This document shows, in pieces, positions 8,534-18,300 of a stretch of 64,000 nucleotides of DNA. Under the pieces are notes generated by a model, which worked only from the letters and a program-made list of their open reading frames with translations, did not search any database and was not told the DNA's origin. Positions within the stretch are counted from its first letter, which is position 1; each line of letters begins with the position of its first letter. Origin of the DNA: Vicinamibacterales bacterium (GTDB taxonomy: Bacteria; Acidobacteriota; Vicinamibacteria; Vicinamibacterales; UBA8438); NCBI GenBank assembly GCA_958296065.1, contig CATQHX010000010.1, positions 1-64,000 of the forward strand, written 5' to 3'. Position numbers and translations under genes: made by a program.

Positions 8534-9754
8534 ATGACTGCACGCTTCTCGCGCCGCGCTTTTCTCGGCAGCGTCCCGGCGCTCGCCGCGCTCCCATCCC
8601 TTTCGGCTTCCGCCGCGCCGGCGCCGCGCCTCCCGCTCGGACAGGCCGAGCTCGGACTCCGCATCACGGGCATGGAGCAGATCGTGGTGCGCGCCACGGC
8701 TCGCACGAACTGGATCTTCGTGCGGCTGTCGACCAACGACGGCGCCACCGGCCTGGGCGAAGCGTCGATGGGACGGTTGACCGAGCTGACCGAGCTGACC
8801 GAGTTCTTCGAGCTCGTCCGCGACCGCTCGCCGTTCGAGATCCAGCGCTACCGGCAGCAGGGCCGTGCCCGGGCGGCGGCGGGCGACCGGCGGTTGGCGA
8901 CCGCGTTCAGCGCGATCGAGCAGGCCCAATGGGACCTGGTCGGCAAGGCGCTGCAGGCGCCGGCCTACGACCTGACCGGCGGCGCGTTGCGCACCGAGCT
9001 TCCGGCCTACGCGAACATCAACCGTGCCACGTCGGAGCGCACGCCGGAAGGTTTCGCCGCCAACGCGCTGCAGGCCGTGGAGGACGGCTTCCGCGCCATC
9101 AAGGCGGCGCCGTTCGACGGGTTCCCGTCGCTCGATAGCCCGGCCGCCGAGGTCGAGGCGGCAGCCGAGCTGGGCATCGCCTGCATCGAGGCGATGCGGG
9201 CGGCCATCGGACCGGACGTCGACCTCAAGATCGACGTCCACAGCTTCTTCGACGTGCCGCTGGCGATCGAGGTCGCCGAGCGACTCCAGCCGCAGGCGCT
9301 GTCCTGGTACGAGGAGCCGGTGCCCCCGACCGACCTGGAGAGCACCAAGGCGATCAAGGACGGCATCGACCAGACGATGGCCGGCGGCGAGTTCCTGTTC
9401 GGCGTCGAGGGCTTCGCTCCGCTGTGCCGGGAGCGCGCGGTGGACATCATCATGCCCGACGTCAAGCACTGCGGCGGCGTCGCCGAACTGGGCCGCATCG
9501 CCACCGTCGCCGAACTGCACGACGTGCTCGTCTCGCCGCACAATCCGAGCGGGCCGGTCAGCACGATGGTCTCGGCCAGCGTCTGCGCGGGGCTCTCGAA
9601 CTTCGACATCCTGGAGTATCAGTGGCACGAGGTGCCGTGGCGCGGCGACCTGATCGATGCGCCGGAGCGCTTCACAAACGGGATTCTGCAAGTGCCGGAC
9701 GGACCGGGATTCGGCATCACCCTGAACGACACCCTGGCGCGCGAACACGCCTGA
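8534..9754 (+). CDS. Tat-exported mandelate racemase/muconate lactonizing-type enzyme
   Basis: 406 aa. Twin-arginine signal SRRAFLG (6-12), hydrophobic to about residue 28. The rest is an enolase-superfamily fold: capping domain (45-160) and TIM barrel with candidate metal ligands Asp234, Glu260 and Glu286, Lys190 as possible base, and His336 (SPHNPSG) near the last strand. This fits the MR/MLE branch: abstraction of an alpha-proton from a carboxylate, then racemisation, dehydration or cycloisomerisation. The substrate cannot be told. It has ATGGAG 9 bp upstream. Only 33 bp separate it from enolase, a distant structural relative. A Tat signal on an MR/MLE enzyme implies periplasmic chemistry on sugar acids or similar. 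Confidence 0.85.
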   Translation: MTARFSRRAFLGSVPALAALPSLSASAAPAPRLPLGQAELGLRITGMEQIVVRATARTNWIFVRLSTNDGATGLGEASMGRLTELTELTEFFELVRDRSPFEIQRYRQQGRARAAAGDRRLATAFSAIEQAQWDLVGKALQAPAYDLTGGALRTELPAYANINRATSERTPEGFAANALQAVEDGFRAIKAAPFDGFPSLDSPAAEVEAAAELGIACIEAMRAAIGPDVDLKIDVHSFFDVPLAIEVAERLQPQALSWYEEPVPPTDLESTKAIKDGIDQTMAGGEFLFGVEGFAPLCRERAVDIIMPDVKHCGGVAELGRIATVAELHDVLVSPHNPSGPVSTMVSASVCAGLSNFDILEYQWHEVPWRGDLIDAPERFTNGILQVPDGPGFGITLNDTLAREHA

Positions 9755-11077
<1,323 letters not shown>

Positions 11078-11096
11078 CGAGCCGGGAGGCCCTCCC

Positions 11097-11510
11097 GTGA
11101 AGGTCGAGACGCTCGTCCGGCGCTTCTACCACGACCTCTGGAACGAGTTCGACGCCACTCTCATCCCGGTGCTGCTCACCGAAGACGTGACCGTCCGCGG
11201 AGCGCTCGGTCGCCACGCGGCCGGCCACGCGGCGTTCGCCGACTACCTGGAGCTGGTGCGCAGCGCGTTCCCGGACTTCGAGCAGACCATCGAAGTCGTG
11301 GAGGTCGATGCCGTCGGCGGCTCGGCGTTCGTGCGGCTACGTTGCCGCGGCACGCATCGGGGCGCGTTGTTCGGCCTGCCCGCCACCGGCCGGCGCATCG
11401 CGTACGAAGGAGCCGCCCGCTTCGAAACCCGCAACGGTCGGATCGCCGACATCTGGATCCTGGGAGACCTGTACGGTCTCGTGCGACAGGTCAGGGCCAA
11501 ACGGGAATAG
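11097..11510 (+). CDS. SnoaL-like ester-cyclase-fold protein
   Basis: 137 aa starting at GTG 11097, with GGGAGG 8 bp upstream. The sequence fits the SnoaL/NTF2-like 'ester cyclase' family: RRFYHDLWNEFDATLIP at the start, HAAFADYLELVRSAFPDF in the middle, and the AYEGAARFETRNGRIADIW strand pair near the end. Family members include polyketide cyclases and many proteins of unknown substrate. The gene follows enolase by 19 bp and may be co-transcribed with it; no functional link is obvious. Confidence 0.75.
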   Translation: MKVETLVRRFYHDLWNEFDATLIPVLLTEDVTVRGALGRHAAGHAAFADYLELVRSAFPDFEQTIEVVEVDAVGGSAFVRLRCRGTHRGALFGLPATGRRIAYEGAARFETRNGRIADIWILGDLYGLVRQVRAKRE

Positions 11511-11546
11511 ACAGGGAGGCGCCGGGGTCGGGAACCAACGAAGGGC

Positions 11547-11571
11547 GTCGTCTCGAGCGCTTCGAGACGAC
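11547..11571. terminator. 10-bp stem hairpin between convergent genes
   Basis: GTCGTCTCGA (11547-11556) pairs perfectly with TCGAGACGAC (11562-11571) around a 5-nt loop, followed by CTCCCCC. It lies between the stops of the SnoaL-like gene (11510) and the outer-membrane protein (11608), so it is a likely bidirectional terminator. Confidence 0.65.
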
Positions 11572-11607
11572 TCCCCCGCCTCGAGAACGAGGCTCACGGG
11601 CAGCGGG

Positions 11608-12567
11608 TCAGAAGTCGAAGTCGCCGCCACCGAATCCGAAGCCGATACCGGCGCCGAAGATCCGCGACGCGGCGGTGTTGTTGCCCGCCACCACCTGTCC
11701 GAAGAACACGTTCAGATTGATGGTATCGGTGACGTTGGCCAGCAGCCGCCCGCCGACGATGTGCGCGTCTTCCTGCAACCCTGGAAACCGGCTCGGCGAG
11801 AAGCCCGGCCCGCCGATGTCGATGCCGGACAACGCGTTGATCATTCGATAATCGACGCCGAGCGTGACCGCGCTGCCGGCCGGAATGAACAGGCCCAGGT
11901 TCACGAACACGTCGTTGGGGACATCGACCGTCTCTCCCGACGCCATGGCTCCGCCCACGGCCTGGGTGTTGACTTCCGTGCTGCCGCGCATCCGGAAGCC
12001 GAGCTCGGCCGAGAACCCGGCCGCGTTGCCGAACTTGCCGATGATGAGCGAAGTCTCGACGCCGTGCCCGCCGTCTCCCAGCGAATTGATGTAGCCGGTG
12101 TCGTAGGCGCCGGCCAGGATCCCGCCCACCCGCACGGCGACGCTCGGCGCGTCGCTGATCAACTCGTCGACCAGCCGGAAGGTCAGGGCGACATTGGAGT
12201 CGAACAGGCCGCTGTAGCTCTCCCGGCCGCCGGAAGGACCGACGCCTCCCGTGACGAAGCTCGACGCAAACGCGGACTGTATGTCGAGCGCCACGAAGTC
12301 GTTCACCGCGTAGTTCGCCGCGAACCACATCGTGTTCTGCGCCAGACTGGCGTCGGTCGCGCCGAGCGGCCCCGGCGTCTTCATGCCGTCGACCCCCCGC
12401 CAGAACTCCTTGGCGCTCTGGTTGGCATAGGTGAAGCTGATGGTGCCGGTCCCCGGCTCGGCGATCCAGGGCGTGCCCTGGGCGAACGCCGGCTGGGAAT
12501 ACAGGCTGGCAGCCATCGCCGCGACGGCGACTCCGGTCCTGAACACACGAAGGTTATGCAACATCAC
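11608..12567 (-). CDS. Outer-membrane beta-barrel-like exported protein
   Basis: 319 aa (or 318 from the second Met). Signal peptide to AFA-Q near residue 30. The mature chain has alternating hydrophobic/polar strands rich in Gly, Ser and Thr, and ends in Phe (GGGDFDF), as in outer-membrane barrels. Elements such as NTMWFAANYAVNDFVALDIQ and VDVPNDVFVNLGLFIPAG resemble transporter-type barrel proteins of unknown substrate. Start lies just upstream of a GAGG-containing leader. Role not assignable beyond outer-membrane location. Confidence 0.65.
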   Translation of the reverse strand: MMLHNLRVFRTGVAVAAMAASLYSQPAFAQGTPWIAEPGTGTISFTYANQSAKEFWRGVDGMKTPGPLGATDASLAQNTMWFAANYAVNDFVALDIQSAFASSFVTGGVGPSGGRESYSGLFDSNVALTFRLVDELISDAPSVAVRVGGILAGAYDTGYINSLGDGGHGVETSLIIGKFGNAAGFSAELGFRMRGSTEVNTQAVGGAMASGETVDVPNDVFVNLGLFIPAGSAVTLGVDYRMINALSGIDIGGPGFSPSRFPGLQEDAHIVGGRLLANVTDTINLNVFFGQVVAGNNTAASRIFGAGIGFGFGGGDFDF

Positions 12568-12670
12568 GTCTCGGTTCCTCTATTGACTACAGATCGATTC
12601 CCGGGTCGCCCCGAGCCCGGTTGGCCGGGAACTCGTCGTCTGGCGGTTCCGTTTCTACGCAGGCGACCAC

Positions 12671-12715
12671 GCCGCAGCACTTCGCTTCGCTGCGTTCTGC
12701 GCCGCAAGCTCCTAG
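12671..12715. repeat. Partial copy of the dispersed two-hairpin element
   Basis: Shares a 24-nt loop core (12677-12700) exactly with the copy at 44603-44626 and ends in CTAG, which supplies the TAG stop of the adjacent minus-strand gene (12712-12714). Only the second hairpin half is present, and its stem pairing is degraded. Confidence 0.7.
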
Positions 12716-13071
12716 CCGAGCTTGTAGCGGCGCGTCAGGAAGTAGTAGACCAACTCCAGCTTGAGCGTGCACTCGTCGCCCTGCACCGCTGCTCCACCAC
12801 ACAGCGCGGTCACTTCCGCGGTGACATCACCGGCCGCATGCGCCGCTTCGAGGTCGGCCCGCAGGGTCTCGGCCCGGGTGCGGTCGAGCCGCTGCACGGG
12901 ACAGTCGTTGCAGACGAGCGCGTCGAACGTGAGGGCCTTGCCCTGCGAGTACGCGGCGCGCGGGCTCACCTTGCCGGCGCCGGCGCCGATGGACCCGGAC
13001 GCCTCGGCCCAACCGTGGACCAGCAGGACAGCGACAGCAAGCAACACGCCCAGAAACACAGATCGCTTCAT
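12712..13071 (-). CDS. Small exported cysteine-containing protein, unknown function
   Basis: 119 aa with signal peptide (residues 4-24) and four cysteines in the mature part: a CNDC pair near residue 54 and two more at about 91 and 101. Family not recognised. Start 13071 has GGAGGAG 5-11 bp upstream. The C-terminus runs into a copy of the dispersed repeat, which provides the stop codon. Possibly a redox or metal-binding periplasmic protein, by cysteine content only. Confidence 0.6.
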   Translation of the reverse strand: MKRSVFLGVLLAVAVLLVHGWAEASGSIGAGAGKVSPRAAYSQGKALTFDALVCNDCPVQRLDRTRAETLRADLEAAHAAGDVTAEVTALCGGAAVQGDECTLKLELVYYFLTRRYKLG

Positions 13072-13152
13072 TTTCTCCTCCAGTGTCGGAGCCTGATTCA
13101 GTGGTTGGCCGCAAAACTCTGTTGCGCCAGCAGCAGCGGACGCGGTCCCGCG

Positions 13153-14022
13153 TCAGCGTTGCTGCCGGTTCAGGCTCCAGTCGTAGTCGTACTCCAGCGC
13201 CCCTTCGAAGCCCTCCAGGAATTCCCCGAGTTCGTCCTCGGCGTGCTCGACCAGGTGCTCCATCACCGTTTCTTCCGTGTTTCCGAAGTCCTCGGTGTAC
13301 CAGTCGTAGATGCTCGAGATGACGATGAAATCCTCGTCGACGACGTCGACGCCCCGCGGGTTGTTCACGTAGTCCCGCGCGCCGGCGTCCAGCAACGCCT
13401 CGGTGTTGTCGGCGGTGAAGGCCGTATCGAGCAGGTGCGGGCAGCCGTAGGCCGCGCAGTTGACGGCGTAGTGAATCCGCTCGTCCTGCCAGATCGGACG
13501 CAGGATGCCGTGCTCCATGTGGTTCAGGGTCAGGTCCTCGCCGGCGACGTTGGCGTGCACGTCGTCCCACGGCCCCGTGTAGGGGACCACGCCCTCATGG
13601 ATGTCCCGAATCGTGTCCACCGGATAGGCATCCAACACGACCTTGACGGTCAGCGCGTTGTAGAAGTTGATCCAGTACGCCATCTGCTCCGCGCGGTTGT
13701 AGTCGCGGGGATCGAGCCCCTGCAGGTAGTCGAGATAGCCGGCCAGCTTCGCGGCGTCCCCGGCATCGGCCTCGAGCGCCTCGTAGTCGACCAGGTTGAC
13801 GCCCGACTCGTCGGCTGCGACATATGCGTCCAGGATGTCCTGCCAGGGGGTGTGATCGATACGCTCGACGCGGGATTCGTCGCTGGTGTCCCAACCCTCG
13901 ATCTCTTCCGGCTCCGGCGCGCCGCAGGCGGCGGCAAACAGAAGCGCGCCGAACAGCGCCGCGAAGGTGCGGCGTCGGTACGGCTCACGTTCTCGAGGGC
14001 GGTGGTTTCCCGCGGGCTTCAT
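13153..14022 (-). CDS. DUF547 lipoprotein
   Basis: 289 aa from ATG 14022, chosen because AGGA lies 9-12 bp upstream and because it places a lipobox signal (ALLFAAAC, Cys about residue 33) near the N-terminus; an in-frame start 29 codons upstream is possible. The mature protein is a DUF547 domain: NRAEQMAYWINFYNALTVKV, LNHMEHGILRP, and HYAVNCAAYGCPHL with the conserved Cys pair. DUF547 proteins are widespread exported proteins of unknown activity; a thiol-peptidase-like fold has been suggested. Acidic C-terminal tail. Confidence 0.8.
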   Translation of the reverse strand: MKPAGNHRPREREPYRRRTFAALFGALLFAAACGAPEPEEIEGWDTSDESRVERIDHTPWQDILDAYVAADESGVNLVDYEALEADAGDAAKLAGYLDYLQGLDPRDYNRAEQMAYWINFYNALTVKVVLDAYPVDTIRDIHEGVVPYTGPWDDVHANVAGEDLTLNHMEHGILRPIWQDERIHYAVNCAAYGCPHLLDTAFTADNTEALLDAGARDYVNNPRGVDVVDEDFIVISSIYDWYTEDFGNTEETVMEHLVEHAEDELGEFLEGFEGALEYDYDWSLNRQQR

Positions 14023-14129
14023 GGTCGCTGGTCCTCGTGTCGCGAATGCACCGCCTGTGCGCTCTACACTACCCATCTCCGCACTCCCTCCGTTGGGATT
14101 CGTGCTCATTCGAAGCTACAGCTACGCTC

Positions 14130-14855
14130 CTACCTGTCTGGACGCTGCAGGACGCCAAAGCGGACGATCGTGCCGAGAATACCAGCGCTGGCGCCGAGAA
14201 CGCCCCTTACCGTGCCTCCGACCTTCGAGCGGCCGAAACGCCGCCGCAGCGAATCGACCGGTACCTCGACGACGGGCAGGCGCCGCTGTATCGCCTTGAT
14301 CTGCATCTCGACCGTCCAGCCGTAGGCTGTGTCGCGCATGTCGAGCGCGCGCAACGCGACGGAACGAATGGCCCGAAAGGGGCCGAGGTCGCTCACCCTG
14401 TGACCCCAGAGCAATCGAATCAGCACCGAGGCCACGCGGTTGCCGGCGATCTGCGGTAGCGACAACGCGCCCGGCTCCATCCGCCCCAGAACCCGGGAAC
14501 CGATCACCAGATCGGCGCCATCCGCGATCGCGCGCAGCAGGTCACGGGCCTGTCCTTCCTTGCATGACCGGTCGCCGTCCACGAACAGAATCACGTCCAC
14601 CGCCCGGAGCGCGGCGATGGCGGTCAGACATGCGCGGCCGTAGCCGGGTGTCTTCTCGACGGCCACACGCGCACCCGCCTCCCGCGCCCGGTCCGCCGTG
14701 GCGTCGGTGGATCCATTGTCGCATACGACGAGGTCATCGACGACCCGCGCCCCGGTGTGTTCCTGCAGCCCCAGCAGCCCCCCGACCACGCCGCCGATGT
14801 TGCCCTCTTCATCGCGGGCGGGAATCACGACACCGACGGTCATGCCTTCGTACAT
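14130..14855 (-). CDS. Family 2 glycosyltransferase (polyprenol-phosphate type)
   Basis: 241 aa. GT2 (GT-A fold) domain with VVIPARDEEGNIGGVV at the start, CDNGSTDAT, a DGD motif at residues 93-95 for divalent metal/nucleotide-sugar binding, and GSRVLGRMEPGALSLPQIAGN typical of dolichol/undecaprenyl-phosphate glycosyltransferases. One C-terminal hydrophobic stretch. It begins 5 bp after the stop of the membrane glycosyltransferase gene upstream, so the two form an operon: this enzyme probably charges polyprenyl phosphate with a sugar that the membrane partner then uses. Confidence 0.85.
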   Translation of the reverse strand: MYEGMTVGVVIPARDEEGNIGGVVGGLLGLQEHTGARVVDDLVVCDNGSTDATADRAREAGARVAVEKTPGYGRACLTAIAALRAVDVILFVDGDRSCKEGQARDLLRAIADGADLVIGSRVLGRMEPGALSLPQIAGNRVASVLIRLLWGHRVSDLGPFRAIRSVALRALDMRDTAYGWTVEMQIKAIQRRLPVVEVPVDSLRRRFGRSKVGGTVRGVLGASAGILGTIVRFGVLQRPDR

Positions 14856-14860
14856 GATCG

Positions 14861-16153
14861 TCAGCGACGCTCGCCGCAGCGGCTGCTGCACTCGGCTCGC
14901 CGGCGCCTGACCAGGTCGCAACCCAGCCCGGCCGCGATCAGACCGAACTCCAGCGCGCGCACCCACCAGGGCTGCGCAAAGGGGTGCATCTCGTAGTCGT
15001 GCATGTTGAGTCCGGTGATGTAGCCGAGTAGTACCGCTCCCGATGCCGTCCAAGCCCAAACGCTGGGAAAGACCGCTGCGAAGGGCAGCAGCCACAGCAG
15101 GTACCATGGGTTGATCACCGGTGACGACGCCAGCAGCGCGCCGAACACCCAATCCCCTCGCGGGATGCCTTGAGCGCTTCTTCGTGTGTACCAGAAATAG
15201 TAGCACCAAAACGAGGCGAACGCGAACCCCAGCACGAGCCTGGCCTCGAACCGGGGCGCCACGGTCGCCAGCAGTCCGTACAGCGCCGAGTTGAACTCCC
15301 AGTCCCGCGCGAAGACCTGCAACGACGCGAGGTCGGTCCCGCCGAGCAGTGCGAACGGGCCGTAGAGCGCCGCCAGCGTGACTCCGAACACGAGCCAGTA
15401 CCTGACCCGCCCGCCGGCCAGCACCAGCGGCGCCAGCACCAGCCCGAACGTCTTGGCCCCGGCGGCCAGGCCCAGGCAGACCGCGGCGCCCGGCCAGCGG
15501 CGATTTCTTGCCAACACGATGGCGGCGACCAGCAGGCAGGCCCCGGCGCCGTCCGGGTGCGCCGTGAAGGCAATCTCCTTGACGACGAGCGGGCACCATG
15601 CGTAGAGGAGCACGTTGACGGGTGACGTCAGTCGCAGCAGCAGTGCCACGGTGACCAGGTCGACCGCAATCAGGATCGCCTGCAACACCGTGACGCTGGC
15701 CGGTTGGACCCAATAGCCGAGCAGGAAGACGAGCTGCGTGGTCGGACCGTATATGGTCGGCAGCTCCGGATAGTTGATCCCGTCCAGAACGCCCTGGAAC
15801 AGCAAGGGCACGGATGGATCGACGAAGAACTCCTCGGGCGCGGCGCCGTAGGGCGTGCCGGTAGTGGCGAAACGGTAGCCATCCCACAGGTAGCGGTAAA
15901 AGTCGTCCTCGTAGAAGGGACCGCCGGCCAGCCCGCACATCCGGAAGACCAGTGCCCACAGGATGAGACGTCCCACCGGAAACGGGTCGCCGCGACGTTG
16001 AAAGTACCGGTAGAGACCGAAAACCGGCAGCCCCGTCCAGGCGACCAGAACAAAGAACGCCGGAAGGTCGGGCTCGCCTGCCGGACGTGCGAGGACGGCC
16101 AGGGCGACGTACCCCAGCGTGCACCACAGGCCAACCCCATCCACGTGGCGCAT
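14861..16153 (-). CDS. Multi-pass polyprenol-dependent glycosyltransferase (GT87/GT-C-like)
   Basis: 430 aa with about ten or more transmembrane segments. The luminal motif FYEDDFYRYLWDGYRFATTG with the acidic pair and the following PYGAAPEEF are characteristic of mannosyltransferase-like GT-C enzymes; SSPVINPWYLLWLLPF is a conserved late element. Uses a polyprenyl-phosphate sugar on the periplasmic face. It lies directly upstream of the GT2 gene (5-bp gap), an arrangement seen for donor synthase plus transferase pairs. Acceptor unknown: glycolipid or glycan. Confidence 0.8.
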   Translation of the reverse strand: MRHVDGVGLWCTLGYVALAVLARPAGEPDLPAFFVLVAWTGLPVFGLYRYFQRRGDPFPVGRLILWALVFRMCGLAGGPFYEDDFYRYLWDGYRFATTGTPYGAAPEEFFVDPSVPLLFQGVLDGINYPELPTIYGPTTQLVFLLGYWVQPASVTVLQAILIAVDLVTVALLLRLTSPVNVLLYAWCPLVVKEIAFTAHPDGAGACLLVAAIVLARNRRWPGAAVCLGLAAGAKTFGLVLAPLVLAGGRVRYWLVFGVTLAALYGPFALLGGTDLASLQVFARDWEFNSALYGLLATVAPRFEARLVLGFAFASFWCYYFWYTRRSAQGIPRGDWVFGALLASSPVINPWYLLWLLPFAAVFPSVWAWTASGAVLLGYITGLNMHDYEMHPFAQPWWVRALEFGLIAAGLGCDLVRRRRAECSSRCGERR

Positions 16154-16169
16154 CGGTCTCCCTGCAGCG

Positions 16170-17813
16170 TCAGTTCTGCCGCAACGGCGACTCCACCGGA
16201 AAGTAGCGGGCCAACGTCGCGGCGGCCGGTTTCGGCGTCAGCCGCGAGACCACCATCATCAGCAGCGACGAACCAATCAGCATCGGCAGCACCGGCATGT
16301 AGCCGAGGACATCGGTCCCGCCGGGCGTGCGCGTGATGACGTCGACCCCGGCCACCGTCCATACCGGTATGGCGGTTCCCGGCGGCGGGGCCGGCACGAC
16401 CGCCTGCAGGACCGCTATCGCCGCCATCGTCACGGCGGTCCAGAGCACCACCGCCAGCGCACCCCACTTGGTGCTGCCGCGCCAGAAGAGCGCCGCCACC
16501 AGCAGCGGCAGTAGCGTCGTGAACCCCGAGAACGCGTACTGGACCGCGATGCCGAAGATGCCGGGCGGCGCCTGCAGCGCGATGACGTACGCGACGAGGG
16601 CAATCAGAACGACGAACAGCCTCCCCGTCTGCACCTGCACGGCCGGGCCGAACCGGGACCTCCCGCCGTAGTAGGCGAACACGTCCTCCGTGAACATCGT
16701 GGACAGCGCCAGGATCTGCGAGTCGCTGGCCATCACCGCGGCCATGATTCCCGCGCCGAGCAGCCCCGCCAGCCAGAGCGGCGCGTAGTGCTCCAGCATC
16801 AGGATGATGACGTCGTCGCCGGCCGCGGCCCGCTGTTGGTCCGCCGTCTCCGCAGGCGACAGGATCTCGCGCTCGGCCGCAAGGGTGGCCCGTGCCTCGA
16901 GCTTGGACTCGATGCCCGGTACGTCCGTCATCGCGTTGGCGGCGAGGCCGAGGAAGGTGCATGGCAACCAGATCGCCAGGATGCAGAGGGGATAGAAGAT
17001 GACGGTCTTCTTGAACTGCCCCATCCGCCGCGCCGTCAGGCAGAAGATGGAGATGTGCGGGAACATGATCGACGACAGCGGGATCAGCATGTAGCTGAAG
17101 AAGAACTTCGGGGGCACCCGCTCGCGGGTAAGCAGCGCCGCGGTCTCCGGCGCGTCGGCCAGCCGCTCCATCGCCTGCGGGAAGCCGCCGATGCTGACGC
17201 TGATGAAGATGACGGCGGCCGCCCCGAAGGTCAGGAACAGCACCGTCTGAAACGTGTTGACCCACGCCGTGCCCTGCATGCCACCGAAGAAGACGTAGCT
17301 CATGACGACGGCGGCGACGATCAGCCCTCCGAACCAGTACGGCACCACCCCGCCACTCACGGCGCTCAGCGTCGTCCCGCCGCCCATCACCGCGATGACG
17401 ATGTAGGGCACGAGCAGCGTCGCCTGCACCGCGAAGATGGCGGTCCCGATATGCCCGCACTCCCAGCGGTCGCGGTACATCTGCACCGGCGTCATGAAGC
17501 CGAACCGCTTGCCGAGCGCCCACACCCGGGTGCCGAACAGGTACAGCGTCAGGGGAATGACGAGCGCCGAGGACGAGCCCATCAGGCCGTAAGTCACCAC
17601 CCCGTTGGCGAACGCGTGCCCCGCCGAGCCAAGGATGGTGAACGCCGTCATGTTGGTGCCGAAGAGCGACAGCAGGAAGACGTACTGGCCGAGCGAGCGG
17701 TTCGCGAGAAAGTAGCCTTCCGCCTCCTCGCGCCCGCCGGCGCGCCGGAAGGCGAAGATGCCGATGTAGAGGACGACGCCCAAGTAGAGGAAGACGACGA
17801 CGGCGGGGATCAC
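16170..17813 (-). CDS. Sodium:solute symporter (SSS family)
   Basis: 547 aa, normal length, about 13 transmembrane helices. SSS hallmarks are an N-terminal [11 protein letters not shown] segment, the [17 protein letters not shown] region at TM2, [15 protein letters not shown], and a long central loop before [20 protein letters not shown], the Na-site helix. Its start overlaps the end of the DUF3311 gene by 4 bp (ATGA). Small DUF3311 proteins regularly accompany SSS transporters such as pantothenate- or acetate-type permeases. Substrate unknown, organic anion likely. Confidence 0.9.
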   Translation of the reverse strand: MIPAVVVFLYLGVVLYIGIFAFRRAGGREEAEGYFLANRSLGQYVFLLSLFGTNMTAFTILGSAGHAFANGVVTYGLMGSSSALVIPLTLYLFGTRVWALGKRFGFMTPVQMYRDRWECGHIGTAIFAVQATLLVPYIVIAVMGGGTTLSAVSGGVVPYWFGGLIVAAVVMSYVFFGGMQGTAWVNTFQTVLFLTFGAAAVIFISVSIGGFPQAMERLADAPETAALLTRERVPPKFFFSYMLIPLSSIMFPHISIFCLTARRMGQFKKTVIFYPLCILAIWLPCTFLGLAANAMTDVPGIESKLEARATLAAEREILSPAETADQQRAAAGDDVIILMLEHYAPLWLAGLLGAGIMAAVMASDSQILALSTMFTEDVFAYYGGRSRFGPAVQVQTGRLFVVLIALVAYVIALQAPPGIFGIAVQYAFSGFTTLLPLLVAALFWRGSTKWGALAVVLWTAVTMAAIAVLQAVVPAPPPGTAIPVWTVAGVDVITRTPGGTDVLGYMPVLPMLIGSSLLMMVVSRLTPKPAAATLARYFPVESPLRQN

Positions 17814-18067
17814 GGGCGCTCTCCAGTCCCGGCCGTCGGGTTGGGGACCGTGCCCGCCGATTCTGCGTCAGCCTCGAGATGTGCCGGCCAGGCGAACCGC
17901 ACGAGCGCCCACATCAAGCCCGCGACCACCAGCGAGTAGGCAGCATGGTAGAAGAGGCCGACCGGCAGGAAGCCGAAGACCAGGGGCCTTGCCGCGTTCC
18001 AGAACCAGAAGTCCTGGTGGAGCAGGTAGAGGGCAAGTACCGCGGCGGCCAGCAGCCAGTTTCGCAT
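17810..18067 (-). CDS. DUF3311 small membrane subunit of the SSS transporter
   Basis: 85 aa from ATG 18067 with two transmembrane segments. The pattern [10 protein letters not shown] then [16 protein letters not shown] matches DUF3311, whose genes sit next to sodium:solute symporters. The upstream in-frame extension into the intergenic region was rejected because it would cross the divergent promoter. A 4-bp overlap with the symporter implies translational coupling and a joint membrane complex. Confidence 0.8.
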   Translation of the reverse strand: MRNWLLAAAVLALYLLHQDFWFWNAARPLVFGFLPVGLFYHAAYSLVVAGLMWALVRFAWPAHLEADAESAGTVPNPTAGTGERP

Positions 18068-18085
18068 CGGATCCGCGATTCCCCC

Positions 18086-18113
18086 TTGACCGACCGAATT
18101 GGTCGGATATAGA
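18086..18113 (+). promoter_or_regulatory. Predicted sigma70-type promoter of the iron island
   Basis: TTGACC (18086-18091), 16-bp spacer, TATAGA (18108-18113). It faces the propeller gene at 18301 and would give a leader of about 180 nt. It is the best -35/-10 pair I saw in the window. Confidence 0.5.
18090..18106. promoter_or_regulatory. Operator-like palindrome inside the promoter spacer
   Basis: CCGACC (18090-18095), GAATT, GGTCGG (18101-18106) is a perfect 6-5-6 inverted repeat filling the spacer between -35 and -10. The size and GACC/GGTC arms resemble TetR-family operators, but no regulator gene is adjacent. It could act on either divergent transcript. Confidence 0.45.
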
Positions 18114-18131
18114 GTGCGCCTAGACTGCAAC

Positions 18132-18146
18132 TGAGACTCAATCTCA
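18132..18146. promoter_or_regulatory. Fur-box-like 15-mer, copy 1
   Basis: TGAGACTCAATCTCA fits the 7-1-7 Fur-box pattern (TGA-N9-TCA with inverted halves) and lies inside a longer repeat AACTGAGA...TCTCAGTT (18129-18149). The string CTGCAACTGAGAC-CAATCTCA is shared, on the other strand, with copy 2 at 26476-26490. It falls about 20 bp downstream of the predicted -10. Confidence 0.6.
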
Positions 18147-18161
18147 GTTCAGCGCAGAATT

Positions 18162-18221
18162 GCTCGCCGGGTGGTGCAGCACCCGGCGAGCTGGATGAGC
18201 GCGAGGTCCGCAGAGCGGACC
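18162..18221 (+). promoter_or_regulatory. Structured 5' leader: two perfect hairpins
   Basis: Stem 1: GCTCGCCGGGTG (18162-18173) with CACCCGGCGAGC (18180-18191), 6-nt loop. Stem 2: GGTCCGC (18205-18211) with GCGGACC (18215-18221), 3-nt loop. Both lie between the Fur-like box and the start codon at 18301. No T-run follows, so they are not classic terminators; no B12-box or other known riboswitch signature was found. Confidence 0.55.
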
Positions 18222-18300
18222 CATCACACTGAGCACGCATGACGGCGCTCGCCCGTTGCGAGTGTAGGCGACGGCCGTCGTGACGTGCAACGGAGACGTC

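Noticed and set aside
8400-8537. 45-codon frame before the MR/MLE gene, overlapping its start by ATGA
   Set aside because: No ribosome-binding site, no recognisable sequence, and short frames ending this way are common at this GC content. The overlap alone is not enough.
11308-14325. Long plus-strand frame across the outer-membrane protein, the small Cys protein and the DUF547 gene
   Set aside because: It spans three well-supported minus-strand genes and a repeat, and its translation has no recognisable domain.
14856-16127. Frame that extends the GT2 glycosyltransferase upstream into the membrane glycosyltransferase gene
   Set aside because: The extension reads a shadow frame of the GT-C gene; the GT2 domain begins cleanly at ATG 14855, just after the upstream stop.
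18162-18300. Possible cobalamin riboswitch upstream of a locus with a CbiX-like gene
   Set aside because: Hairpins are present but I could find no B12-box consensus or pseudoknot partner, so the class is not supported.
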